From the NCBI GenBank assembly GCA_016713405.1, contig JADJPF010000020.1, positions 62,001 through 126,000 on the forward strand: a stretch of DNA of 64,000 bases, given 5' to 3'. Made by a program: the position numbers and the translations under genes. This DNA comes from Blastocatellia bacterium. GTDB taxonomy: Bacteria > Acidobacteriota > Blastocatellia > Chloracidobacteriales > JADJPF01. Shown here piece after piece: positions 54,158-63,125 of the stretch. The notes beneath the pieces are model-generated. The model did not search any database. It saw nothing but the letters and a program-made list of their open reading frames with translations, and was not told the origin of the DNA. How positions within the stretch are numbered: position 1 is the stretch's first letter; the number at the start of each line of letters is the position of its first letter.

Positions 54158-55888
54158 ATGAAATGGTCAGTTGGGACAAAAATTGCTGCTGGGTATGCAC
54201 TAGCATTATTAATGTTATTAACGATAGGTATGATTTCTTATCGCAATACTGGTGAGCTAGTTAATACTAATCAACTAGAAAAGCATACTTATCAAGTCCT
54301 AGAGAAAACAGAATTATTGATATCTCTATTAAAGGATGCAGAAAGCGGGCAACGAGGCTATATAATTACTGGTAATGAAAGCTATTTAGAACCTTACAAC
54401 CTTGCTTTAGACAATATTGATAAGGTTTTTTTAGACCTAGAAAAACTTGTTATTGATAATCCAGCACAACAAAATCGACTTAATTTACTGCGTCCGCTAA
54501 TTGATAACAGGATGAGTATTATCAAAGAACTAGTTCTTATACGTAAAGATAAAGGTCTTGAAGCAACAGTTCCATTGGTTTTACAAGGAAAGGGTAAAGA
54601 AACAATGGATAGTATCCGCAAGCTAATTGCAGATATAAAATCAGAAGAAACAAGTTTACTAGTACAACGAACAAAAGAAGCAGAATTAGCAATAGCCTCA
54701 ACTTTTTCCACAATTATTTATGGCATTCCACTAGCAGCATTATTACTTTTTTTTATTGGGATTTTAATCACACGAAATATAACAGGCCCGTTAAGTGAAA
54801 TTTCTTTAGCATCAGAAAAAATTGCTGGTGGTGAGCTAAATATAAGTTTGCAGGCAAACACTATACGCAAGGATGAAGTAGGAGTATTAGCACAAACTTT
54901 TAATTATATGAGTAAGTCTTTATATGATACGGCTAAAGCGGCTGAAGAAATTGCAAATGGTAATTTAAGCATTGAGATAAAGCCACAATCAGAAAAAGAT
55001 ATAATGACTCAATCATTAGTTAAAATGTTAAAAAATCTACATTTAACTACAACTCAGATTCAACAGGGTACAGCAGTTATTTCTTCTTCTACAACTCAAA
55101 TGCTAGCTTCTATTAGCCAAACGGCTTCGGCTGCACTAGAAACAGCAACAGCCATTAATGAAACGGTTACAACTATTGAGGAAGTAAAACAAACTTCACA
55201 ATTTGTTAATCAGCAAACAAAAATGGTAGCAGAAAGCTCTCAAAAAGCTGTTCAAGTGTCTAAAATAGGGGAAAAATCGGTTGATGATACAGTAGCAATG
55301 ATGAATCAGTTAAGAGAACAAACAGAAATGGTTGCAAGCAATGTTGTTAAGTTAAGCGAGCAGAGTCAAGCAATAGGAAATATTATTACTACAGTTAATG
55401 ACCTGGCGGATCAATCTAATATTTTGGCTATCAATGCAGCAATAGAAGCGGCTCGTGCTGGAGAACAAGGACGAGGTTTTGCTGTAGTAGCACAGGAAGT
55501 AAAAAATCTAGCAGATCAATCTAAGACAGCAACTAAGGAAATACAGACTATTGTAGTTGATATTCAAAAAGCTACTAATCTAGTAGTAATGTCAATGGAA
55601 AAAGCTAGTAAAGCTGTAGAAACAAGTGTTAAACAATCAATGAATGCAGGAGAATCTATAAAATCTTTAGCGAAAACTATTGCTGAAAATGCAAAATCTA
55701 TTACTCAAATAACTGTTTCTGCTCAAGAGCAATCTATAGGAATGGATCAACTTTCTTTGGCTATGCAAAATATAAAAGAAGCTAGTGAGCAAAATGTTAT
55801 TGCTATGAAACAAGCTGAATTAACTGTAAAAGATTTGGATAAACTAGGAAATACATTAAAAGAGTTAATTAGAAAATATCAACCCTAA
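54158..55888 (+). CDS. Methyl-accepting chemotaxis protein with CHASE3 sensor
   Basis: Membrane chemoreceptor, 576 residues. TM1 at about 8-26, CHASE3-like periplasmic domain at about 35-180 (LLKDAESGQRGYIITGNESYLEPY), TM2 at about 185-205, tandem HAMP domains (about 205-310), then the signalling coiled coil with its hairpin near 416-460 (DQSNILAINAAIEAARAGEQGRGFAVVAQEVKNLA). No C-terminal pentapeptide tether. Only receptor of the cluster, so it likely sets the input of this pathway. Confidence 0.93.
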   Translation: MKWSVGTKIAAGYALALLMLLTIGMISYRNTGELVNTNQLEKHTYQVLEKTELLISLLKDAESGQRGYIITGNESYLEPYNLALDNIDKVFLDLEKLVIDNPAQQNRLNLLRPLIDNRMSIIKELVLIRKDKGLEATVPLVLQGKGKETMDSIRKLIADIKSEETSLLVQRTKEAELAIASTFSTIIYGIPLAALLLFFIGILITRNITGPLSEISLASEKIAGGELNISLQANTIRKDEVGVLAQTFNYMSKSLYDTAKAAEEIANGNLSIEIKPQSEKDIMTQSLVKMLKNLHLTTTQIQQGTAVISSSTTQMLASISQTASAALETATAINETVTTIEEVKQTSQFVNQQTKMVAESSQKAVQVSKIGEKSVDDTVAMMNQLREQTEMVASNVVKLSEQSQAIGNIITTVNDLADQSNILAINAAIEAARAGEQGRGFAVVAQEVKNLADQSKTATKEIQTIVVDIQKATNLVVMSMEKASKAVETSVKQSMNAGESIKSLAKTIAENAKSITQITVSAQEQSIGMDQLSLAMQNIKEASEQNVIAMKQAELTVKDLDKLGNTLKELIRKYQP

Positions 55889-55908
55889 TTTAAATAAAGG
55901 TTGAAAGA

Positions 55909-58146
55909 ATGGCTAGTAAAGAAGAAGAATTCTTAAAAAGACTTCGTGCAATGTTTCAATTAGAGGCTCAAGAGCGAATAGATTCTATTGTTACTAATTT
56001 AGTAGCAATAGAAAAAAGCCCTAGTAAAGAAAATCAGCAGGAGATTTTAGAAACTATTTTTCGAGAAGCCCATAGCTTAAAAGGCGCGGCAAGGTCGGTT
56101 AATTTAAGAAATGTTGAAAGTATTTGCCAGGCTCTTGAAAGTACTTTTGCTAAATTAAAAAAGCAAGAAATTAGTTTTTCCCAAGAATTATTTGATAGTC
56201 TACAACTAAAACTAGATGAATTAAAAAAAGAGCTATTTCTAACAGATAAAACAGAAGAAAAAACTGAAATAGCAAACCCTATAGCAACTAATGAAATTAG
56301 TAGGGAAAATAAAACAATAGAAAAGCTTATTGAAAAAGAAAAAGTTAAAGAGGAAATAGTAGAAAATTTAATTAAAGAAAAATCTACTGAAATAGATAAT
56401 AATGTCTTAAAGACTAATAAAATTAGCTTTGCAGATACTATTAGAGTTAATACAGAAAAATTAGATAAATTAATGTTAGAAACTGAGGAATTAATTTTTG
56501 TTAAACTAACAATAAACCAGCAAGTTAGCGAACTTAATGAGCTTAAAAATATATTAGTAAACTGGCAAGAAGAGCTAAAAAATTTAGACACTAAATCATT
56601 ACATAATAAGCCAATAAATAATCAAGTTGATCTAATAAAATATAATTTTGATAAGGTTCAAATATTAGAAAATAAGCTATCTAATTTAATAGTTAAAGCA
56701 GAAGGAGACAAACGCACTACTTATCATTTAGTAGATAATTTGTTAGAGGATATGAAAAAAGTTTTAATGCTACCTTTTTCTACTCAAACAAATATTTTTC
56801 CTAAACTAGTTAGGGATATTAGTCGAGAGCAAAATAAAGAAATAGATTTTATAATTGAAGGCGACAACATAGAAGTAGATCGACGTATTTTAGAGCAGAT
56901 TAAAGACCCACTAATTCATATTTTACGTAATAGTATTGATCATGGTATAGAAACACCGTCCATTCGCGTCCAACAAGGAAAAAATGCTAAAGCAGAGATT
57001 AAATTAGTAATTTCTCAAGAAGGGGACAAAATAAAAATTGCTGTTTCTGATAATGGAAGAGGAATAAATATTGAACAGGTAAAAGAAAAAGCCTTAAAAC
57101 AAAAGTTAATTTCTTTAGAACAATCAAAAATTATGTCACCTCAAGAGACAATTTCATTAATATTTGAATCTGGATTTAGTACAAGCCCAATTATTACAGA
57201 TATTTCCGGTCGTGGTTTGGGTATGGCAATTGTAAAAGAAAAAGTTGATAACCTAGGTGGGAGTCTAGTCATTAACAGTCAAGATCAAGTAGGAACAACA
57301 CTTGAGCTTTTACTACCTGCAAGTTTAGCTACTGTAAGAGGGGTTTTAATTTCTATTTCAAACCAACTTTTTATTGTTCCTACTATTAATGTTGAGCAAG
57401 TTTTAAGGATAAAAAAGACATTAATAAAAACAATTGAAAATAAAGAGGTAATTTTTTTTAACCAGCAAACTTTAGCCTTAATAGCCTTAAGCGATATATT
57501 ATCTTTATCACCAAATATTGACAAAAGCGAATATATTATAGTTTTAGTTTTAAGAAGTGGTGAAAATAAACTTGCCTTTATTGTTGATAATGTTATTAGT
57601 GAGCAAGAGGTTTTAGTAAAATCTTTGGGAAAACAACTTCTTAGGGTTCGTAATATTTCTGCCGCAACAATACTTGGTAGCGGCAAAGTTGTCCCAATAT
57701 TAAATGTTACTGATTTAATAAAATCAGCAATTAAACAGTCAGGTAATTATCGAAGCATAGATACCCAGGAAAGTAATGTGAAGCAATCTACTATTTTGGT
57801 AGCAGAAGATTCTATAACGGCTAGAATGTTAATCAAAAATATTTTGGAAATGGCTGGTTATAAAGTAAAAACTGCTGTTGATGGCCTAGAAGCTTTTGTT
57901 TTACTAAAAAATGAAGAATTTGATTTAGTTGTATCAGATATAGAGATGCCAAAAATGAATGGTTTTGAGTTAACTACAAAAATTCGACAAGATAAGAAAC
58001 TAGCAGATTTACCTATTATTTTAGTTACTAGCTTAGATTCACGCCAAGATAGAGAAAAGGGAATAGATGTTGGAGCAAGTGCTTATATTGTCAAAAGTGA
58101 TTTTGAGCAAAGCAATTTATTAGCTGTAGTGGAAAAATTTATCTAA
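55909..58146 (+). CDS. cheA: CheA histidine kinase with C-terminal receiver (CheA-CheY hybrid)
   Basis: A 745-residue kinase. HPt domain with His55 in AHSLKGAA; dimerisation region with a long charged linker (about 120-160); ATPase with HILRNSIDHG near 336-347, DNGRGIN and GRGLGMAIV; a CheW-like P5 domain (about 465-600); and a C-terminal receiver from about 625 (ILVAEDSITARM; Asp in VVSDIEMP near 677). As in FrzE, output may go to its own receiver. No P2 domain is obvious. Confidence 0.93.
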   Translation: MASKEEEFLKRLRAMFQLEAQERIDSIVTNLVAIEKSPSKENQQEILETIFREAHSLKGAARSVNLRNVESICQALESTFAKLKKQEISFSQELFDSLQLKLDELKKELFLTDKTEEKTEIANPIATNEISRENKTIEKLIEKEKVKEEIVENLIKEKSTEIDNNVLKTNKISFADTIRVNTEKLDKLMLETEELIFVKLTINQQVSELNELKNILVNWQEELKNLDTKSLHNKPINNQVDLIKYNFDKVQILENKLSNLIVKAEGDKRTTYHLVDNLLEDMKKVLMLPFSTQTNIFPKLVRDISREQNKEIDFIIEGDNIEVDRRILEQIKDPLIHILRNSIDHGIETPSIRVQQGKNAKAEIKLVISQEGDKIKIAVSDNGRGINIEQVKEKALKQKLISLEQSKIMSPQETISLIFESGFSTSPIITDISGRGLGMAIVKEKVDNLGGSLVINSQDQVGTTLELLLPASLATVRGVLISISNQLFIVPTINVEQVLRIKKTLIKTIENKEVIFFNQQTLALIALSDILSLSPNIDKSEYIIVLVLRSGENKLAFIVDNVISEQEVLVKSLGKQLLRVRNISAATILGSGKVVPILNVTDLIKSAIKQSGNYRSIDTQESNVKQSTILVAEDSITARMLIKNILEMAGYKVKTAVDGLEAFVLLKNEEFDLVVSDIEMPKMNGFELTTKIRQDKKLADLPIILVTSLDSRQDREKGIDVGASAYIVKSDFEQSNLLAVVEKFI

Positions 58147-58159
58147 GGAATGCTCTTTA

Positions 58160-59194
58160 ATGATAAAAGTCTTGATTGCAGAAGATTCTTTGGTAGATAA
58201 AGAATACTTAAGTTATATTCTAAGCCAAGAAACAGACATTGAAATTTTAGGTGTTGCAAAAGATGGTAAAGAAGCCGTTGAGTTATCACAAATATTAAAG
58301 CCTGATGTGATAGTAATGGACATCCATATGCCTAAAATGGATGGCTTCCAATCTACTCGCAAAATCATGGAAACAAACCCAGTTCCAATTATTATTATTA
58401 GTAGTAGTGATGTTACTAATGATACTATTCCTTTTCTAGCCTTAAAAGCAGGTGCAGTAACAGTATTAGCCAAACCTTATGCTATTGGTCATCCAGAACA
58501 AAGAGAATCTAGCCAAGAATTAGTGCAAAAGATTCGGCTAATGTCTCAAATAAAAGTAATTAAACGTGTTGGAGAAAAAGATAGTATTCTCCCAAAAAAA
58601 ATTATTTCTAAACCTATTTCTAAACCATTAGCAAATATTGACTTGGTTGTAATTGGTGCATCTACAGGAGGCCCGCCAGTAATTCAAAAAATACTTTCTG
58701 GACTGCCAATTAATTTTGCTCCAGCAATTCTAATTGTCCAACATATTAGCGTTGGATTTACAAAAATGCTTGCTGAATGGTTAAAGGTTTCTAGTAAATT
58801 ACCCTGTAAAATTGCTAGTAATAATGAAAGTGTTTTGCTAGGACAGGTTTACATAGCACCAGATAATTTTCATATGCAAATAACACCAGATAAAAAAATA
58901 AGTCTTACTAACGATCCAGCAGAAAACGGACTACGGCCAGCCGTGTCTTGTTTATTTCGTTCTGTAGCAAGTAATTTTTCTAATAATGTAATAGGTATTT
59001 TACTTACGGGAATGGGTAAGGATGGAGCAGCAGAATTAAAGTTGATAAAAGACAAAGGAGCAATAACAGTTGCACAGGATGAAACTTCTTCGGTTGTTTA
59101 TGGTATGCCAGGAGAAGCTGTTAAATTAGGTGCTACTACTTATGTTTTATCTCCAGATGAAATTGTTTCATTACTAAAAATTTTAACAAAATAA
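58160..59194 (+). CDS. cheB: CheB protein-glutamate methylesterase
   Basis: Removes receptor methyl groups. Receiver domain 1-125 with Asp54 (VMDIHMP), short linker, and methylesterase domain with GASTGGPP (catalytic Ser near 168), VQHISVGF (His near 195) and GMGKDGA (Asp near 289). 14 bases after cheA. All catalytic residues are present. Confidence 0.94.
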   Translation: MIKVLIAEDSLVDKEYLSYILSQETDIEILGVAKDGKEAVELSQILKPDVIVMDIHMPKMDGFQSTRKIMETNPVPIIIISSSDVTNDTIPFLALKAGAVTVLAKPYAIGHPEQRESSQELVQKIRLMSQIKVIKRVGEKDSILPKKIISKPISKPLANIDLVVIGASTGGPPVIQKILSGLPINFAPAILIVQHISVGFTKMLAEWLKVSSKLPCKIASNNESVLLGQVYIAPDNFHMQITPDKKISLTNDPAENGLRPAVSCLFRSVASNFSNNVIGILLTGMGKDGAAELKLIKDKGAITVAQDETSSVVYGMPGEAVKLGATTYVLSPDEIVSLLKILTK

Positions 59195-59219
59195 TAAATA
59201 GATCAAGGGTAGCTAGTTT

Positions 59220-61778
59220 ATGGAAAATAATTTCTCTAATGAGACAGTAGAAATTCTTGTTGTTGAAGATAGTCGCACACAAGCAGAACAACTTAGATAT
59301 ATATTAGAAAGTTATAATTATAGGGTAAGAGTTGCTTATAATGGGCAATTAGCAATTGATGAAATGATGAAACATTGTCCAACGCTAGTTATTAGCGATA
59401 TTGTTATGCCAGTGATGGATGGTTATAAGATGTGTCGTTATATTAAATCTAATGAATCATTAAAGCATGTTCCTATTATTTTAGTGACAAGCCTCTCTAG
59501 CATTGAGGATGTGATAAAAAGTTTAGAATCTGAGGCAAATCATTTTATTAGAAAACCTTATGAAGAAAGTTACTTACTTGCTCGAATTAGAGATATTCTT
59601 ACAACTCAAAAATTACGTAGAGATGATGTTGTAAATGAAGGAATTAAGCTACATTTTTCTGGTCAGACATATATGTTTAAGTCTGATCAACAACAAATGT
59701 TAGATTTATTAATTTCAGCTTTTGAGAATGCTGTTTATCAAACACAGCAATTAACAGAAAAACAAATAGAATTAACAGAACTAAACCAGCAATTAGAAGA
59801 GAAGACCAAAGAATTAGAAAAGGCTAAACAATTGGCTGAAAGTGCTACTCAAGCAAAATCAGAATTTTTAGCAAATATGAGTCATGAAATTCGCACTCCA
59901 ATGAATGCAATTATTGGATTTACAGGACTACTTTTAGATACAAGTCTAGATAGTGAGCAACTAGACTATGTGAAAACACTTCGCACTAGTGGGGATTCGC
60001 TGCTTTCAATTATCAATGATATTTTAGATTTTTCTAAAATTGAGTCTGGCAAACTTGAATTAGAACATGCCACGTTTGATTTAAGAGGTTGTGTTGAAAG
60101 TGCATTAGAATTATTGGCCTCTAAAGCAAATGAAAAGGCATTAGAATTAGTCTATTTTATAGATCCATTTGTACCAAATAATTTAATAGGAGATGTTACT
60201 AGGCTTCGTCAAATTTTGGTTAATTTGCTAAGCAATGCAATAAAATTTACTAGCCAGGGGGAAGTAGCCTTATTTGTTAAAGTGTTAGAACAACGCAAAA
60301 TAGGGGAAAAACTTTCTTACAAATTAGAATTTTCTGTTAAAGATAAAGGGATTGGAATTCCAAAAGATAGAATTAACCAATTATTTAAGTCTTTTACTCA
60401 AGTAGATAGTTCTATTGCTCGTCATTATGGTGGTTCAGGCTTAGGACTAGCTATTAGTAAACAGTTATGTGAAATGATGGGGGGGGCAATTGGTGTAGAA
60501 AGTGAAATGGGCAAGGGTTCAACTTTTCGCTTTACTATTAGTGCTTTTAGCTCTGAAAGTCCTACTCCAGAGTATTTACAACCTAATTTAACTAAGTTTT
60601 TAGGTAAAAATTTATTATTAGCAACTAGTAATGCTACTAGACAGGAAATGATAGAAAAGCAATTAAAGTTTTGGGCAATAACCACTAAAACTACAAATAA
60701 CTTGGCTCAAGCACTAGATTTTATTAAAGGATCAGAACTATTAGACTTATTTATTTTAGATACAAATTTAGTAGACATAGACAATAAAGAATTAATTGAA
60801 AGTATACAAAAAGTTGCCCTACGCTTACCTATCATATTATTGATCCCAGTAGGAGAAAGCAAGAAAGTAGCTTTATTTGATAAAGCAAAAGCTAAAACAG
60901 CTTTACATAAACCAATTAAAGTTGACCAACTTTTTGAAGCTCTTAATGATATGTTGCTTAACAAAACAACTACAACACCAATTATAAGTAGTACATTTGA
61001 TAAAGCTTTAGGGCAAAAAACACCATTAAAAATACTGCTAGCAGAAGATAATTTAATAAATCAAAAAATGGCATTATTAATTTTAAGCAAAATGGGATAT
61101 CGTGCAGATTTAGCAGCTAATGGTTTAGAAGTGATAGATGCGCTAATGCGGCAAAAATATGATGTAGTTTTAATGGATGTCCAAATGCCAGAAATGGACG
61201 GACTAGCAGCAACAAAATTTATCTTAAAACAATGGCCGCAAAGAATAGATAGACCTAGAATTATTGCTATGACTGCTAGTGCAAGACAAGAAGATAAAGA
61301 TCTATGTTTAGCTGCTGGGATGGATGAGTATGTTAGTAAACCCATTGATATAAACGAGTTACAACAAGTTTTAGAAAAATGTCATAATAGCAAACCAGAA
61401 ATAAAAATTTTAGATGAAAACTTGCCAGTACTTGACCTAAATATTTTAGAATCTTTGCAAATGCTTGCGGATGAAGACGATACTATTTTAGTTATAGAAG
61501 TAATAGACTCTTTTCTAAATCAAAGCTCACAGCAACTAATAATGCTAAAAAAAGCTATTTTGACTGCGGAGTTAAAAACAGTTGAAAGAATAGCTCATAG
61601 CTTAAAAGGTTCTTGCGGTTATATGGGAGCTAGCCGATTATTAAAGGCTTTTAGTAATTTAGAAAAACAAATATCTTCAAGTGAATTAACAAATAGTTCA
61701 CAACTCTGTGAGCTATTAACCAAAGAGTTTGAGCTAGTTAAAGAGCAATTGATAATTTATAAATCTAAGTTTTTATAA
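59220..61778 (+). CDS. Hybrid histidine kinase: REC-HK-REC*-REC-HPt
   Basis: An 852-residue phosphorelay protein. REC1 (about 10-130; ISDIVMPVMD), coiled coil (about 165-215), His kinase with NMSHEIRTPMNAI near 217 and ATPase G boxes (VKDKGIGIP; GSGLGLAI), a degenerate second receiver (about 465-590; lacks a clean acidic pocket), a REC3 near 605-725 (LLAEDNLINQ; VLMDVQMPEMDG), and an HPt domain (about 760-852; IAHSLKGSCGYMGA). It overlaps the convergent homoserine dehydrogenase gene by six bases. Likely integrates the Che output with another relay. Confidence 0.92.
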   Translation: MENNFSNETVEILVVEDSRTQAEQLRYILESYNYRVRVAYNGQLAIDEMMKHCPTLVISDIVMPVMDGYKMCRYIKSNESLKHVPIILVTSLSSIEDVIKSLESEANHFIRKPYEESYLLARIRDILTTQKLRRDDVVNEGIKLHFSGQTYMFKSDQQQMLDLLISAFENAVYQTQQLTEKQIELTELNQQLEEKTKELEKAKQLAESATQAKSEFLANMSHEIRTPMNAIIGFTGLLLDTSLDSEQLDYVKTLRTSGDSLLSIINDILDFSKIESGKLELEHATFDLRGCVESALELLASKANEKALELVYFIDPFVPNNLIGDVTRLRQILVNLLSNAIKFTSQGEVALFVKVLEQRKIGEKLSYKLEFSVKDKGIGIPKDRINQLFKSFTQVDSSIARHYGGSGLGLAISKQLCEMMGGAIGVESEMGKGSTFRFTISAFSSESPTPEYLQPNLTKFLGKNLLLATSNATRQEMIEKQLKFWAITTKTTNNLAQALDFIKGSELLDLFILDTNLVDIDNKELIESIQKVALRLPIILLIPVGESKKVALFDKAKAKTALHKPIKVDQLFEALNDMLLNKTTTTPIISSTFDKALGQKTPLKILLAEDNLINQKMALLILSKMGYRADLAANGLEVIDALMRQKYDVVLMDVQMPEMDGLAATKFILKQWPQRIDRPRIIAMTASARQEDKDLCLAAGMDEYVSKPIDINELQQVLEKCHNSKPEIKILDENLPVLDLNILESLQMLADEDDTILVIEVIDSFLNQSSQQLIMLKKAILTAELKTVERIAHSLKGSCGYMGASRLLKAFSNLEKQISSSELTNSSQLCELLTKEFELVKEQLIIYKSKFL

Positions 61779-63086
61779 GCTATCATCAATGGGTAAAACA
61801 AGAGGTGGCTCAATTAAAAAGTCAAGAGTTTGAATAGTTTCTAAAGCTTTGGCTAGCTGTTGTTGTGTTGTAGGTTCAAGCATTGTAATAAAAGATAAAT
61901 AATCTCGCTGTTTATATACTTTTTCCTGATAAATTGAATCTAGGCTAATATTATTATCTGAAAGGATTGTGGCTAATTTAGCAATAATCCCTGGCTTATC
62001 GGCAACAGTAAATCTTAAAAAATATGCTAAAGCTTTGGAAGAAATGGCTATCTCTTCTTGATGTACAAGGTTTTGATAGCCAAAAGTTGGGCAAATGCCA
62101 GGGCTATTAACAGCTATTTCTCTAGCAATGCGGATAATGTCGGAAACAATGGCTACACCAGTTGGGCCGCTACCAGCACCACGACCATAATAAAAAGTTT
62201 GTCCCCCTGCTTCACCTGTTAACATTATGGCGTTAAAGCTACCATTTACTTTGGCTAGCAGACTATTTCTAGGTACTAATGTAGGAGCAACAGAAAGTAT
62301 TAATTCTTGATTTACAAGTCTAGCACTACAAATTAATTTAATTGTACAGCGCGATTGTGCAGCATAAGCAAAATCTGCTGGAGTAAGTTTAGTAATTCCT
62401 TGTGTAGGGATTTTTTTAACATCTACATAACGTCCAAAACAAAGCATTGTCAAAATTGCTAGTTTGTCACGAGCATCTAAGCCTTCAATATCTAAAGTAG
62501 GGTCAGCTTCGGCATAACCTAGTTTTTGTGCTTCTGCAAGTGTAGTGGAAAACAAAGCTCCAGAATTTTCCATTTCTGTCAAAATAAAATTAGTTGTTCC
62601 ATTTAAGATGCCACAAATAGAAACTACTTTTTCTGCTGCTATACCTTCTCTAATTGCGTTTAGAATTGGGATTCCACCAGCTACAGAAGCTTCTATGGCT
62701 AAAGATACTTTTTGACTTTGAGCTAGTTCTGCAAGTGCTGGGCCATCGCTAGCAAGCAAAAGCTTATTAGCTGTTACTACGGATTTACCTTGAGCCATTG
62801 CTTGACGAATATAGCTATTAGCAGGCTCGCGCCCTCCCATTACTTCTACAACAATATCAATATCTGGGTCATTTATTACTTGAGTCACATCTGTTGTAAA
62901 ACTTACATTATCCTTTACCCATCTAGTGTCACGGTTTGCAATATTAGGACTAGCTATAGTTTTAATTTTTAGTTTTGGGCTAAGACGTTTAGAAATTTCT
63001 GTGTTATGTTCTTGCAAAATTTTAACTGCTCCTGATCCAACCGTACCAAATCCTAAAAAACCAATATTGATGACTTCTCTAGACAT
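61773..63086 (-). CDS. hom: Homoserine dehydrogenase with ACT domain
   Basis: A 437-residue enzyme of the common type. Cofactor site LGFGTVGSGAVKIL (residues 10-23), TANKLLLA near 104, catalytic segment GTTNFILTEMENSG and GYAEADPTLDIEGLDARDKLAIL. The C-terminal ACT domain (about 355-437; RFTVADKPGIIAKLATIL) suggests allosteric control by threonine. Second homoserine dehydrogenase in the window. AGGAGAG before the ATG. Confidence 0.95.
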   Translation of the reverse strand: MSREVINIGFLGFGTVGSGAVKILQEHNTEISKRLSPKLKIKTIASPNIANRDTRWVKDNVSFTTDVTQVINDPDIDIVVEVMGGREPANSYIRQAMAQGKSVVTANKLLLASDGPALAELAQSQKVSLAIEASVAGGIPILNAIREGIAAEKVVSICGILNGTTNFILTEMENSGALFSTTLAEAQKLGYAEADPTLDIEGLDARDKLAILTMLCFGRYVDVKKIPTQGITKLTPADFAYAAQSRCTIKLICSARLVNQELILSVAPTLVPRNSLLAKVNGSFNAIMLTGEAGGQTFYYGRGAGSGPTGVAIVSDIIRIAREIAVNSPGICPTFGYQNLVHQEEIAISSKALAYFLRFTVADKPGIIAKLATILSDNNISLDSIYQEKVYKQRDYLSFITMLEPTTQQQLAKALETIQTLDFLIEPPLVLPIDDSL

Positions 63087-63125
63087 GCGCTCTCCTAAAA
63101 TTTGTAAGCTATTTGTGCTGATAAA

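Noticed and set aside
56034..56591. 185-codon minus-strand ORF inside cheA
   Set aside because: Ser/Phe-rich antisense shadow with no ribosome site; cheA is unambiguous.
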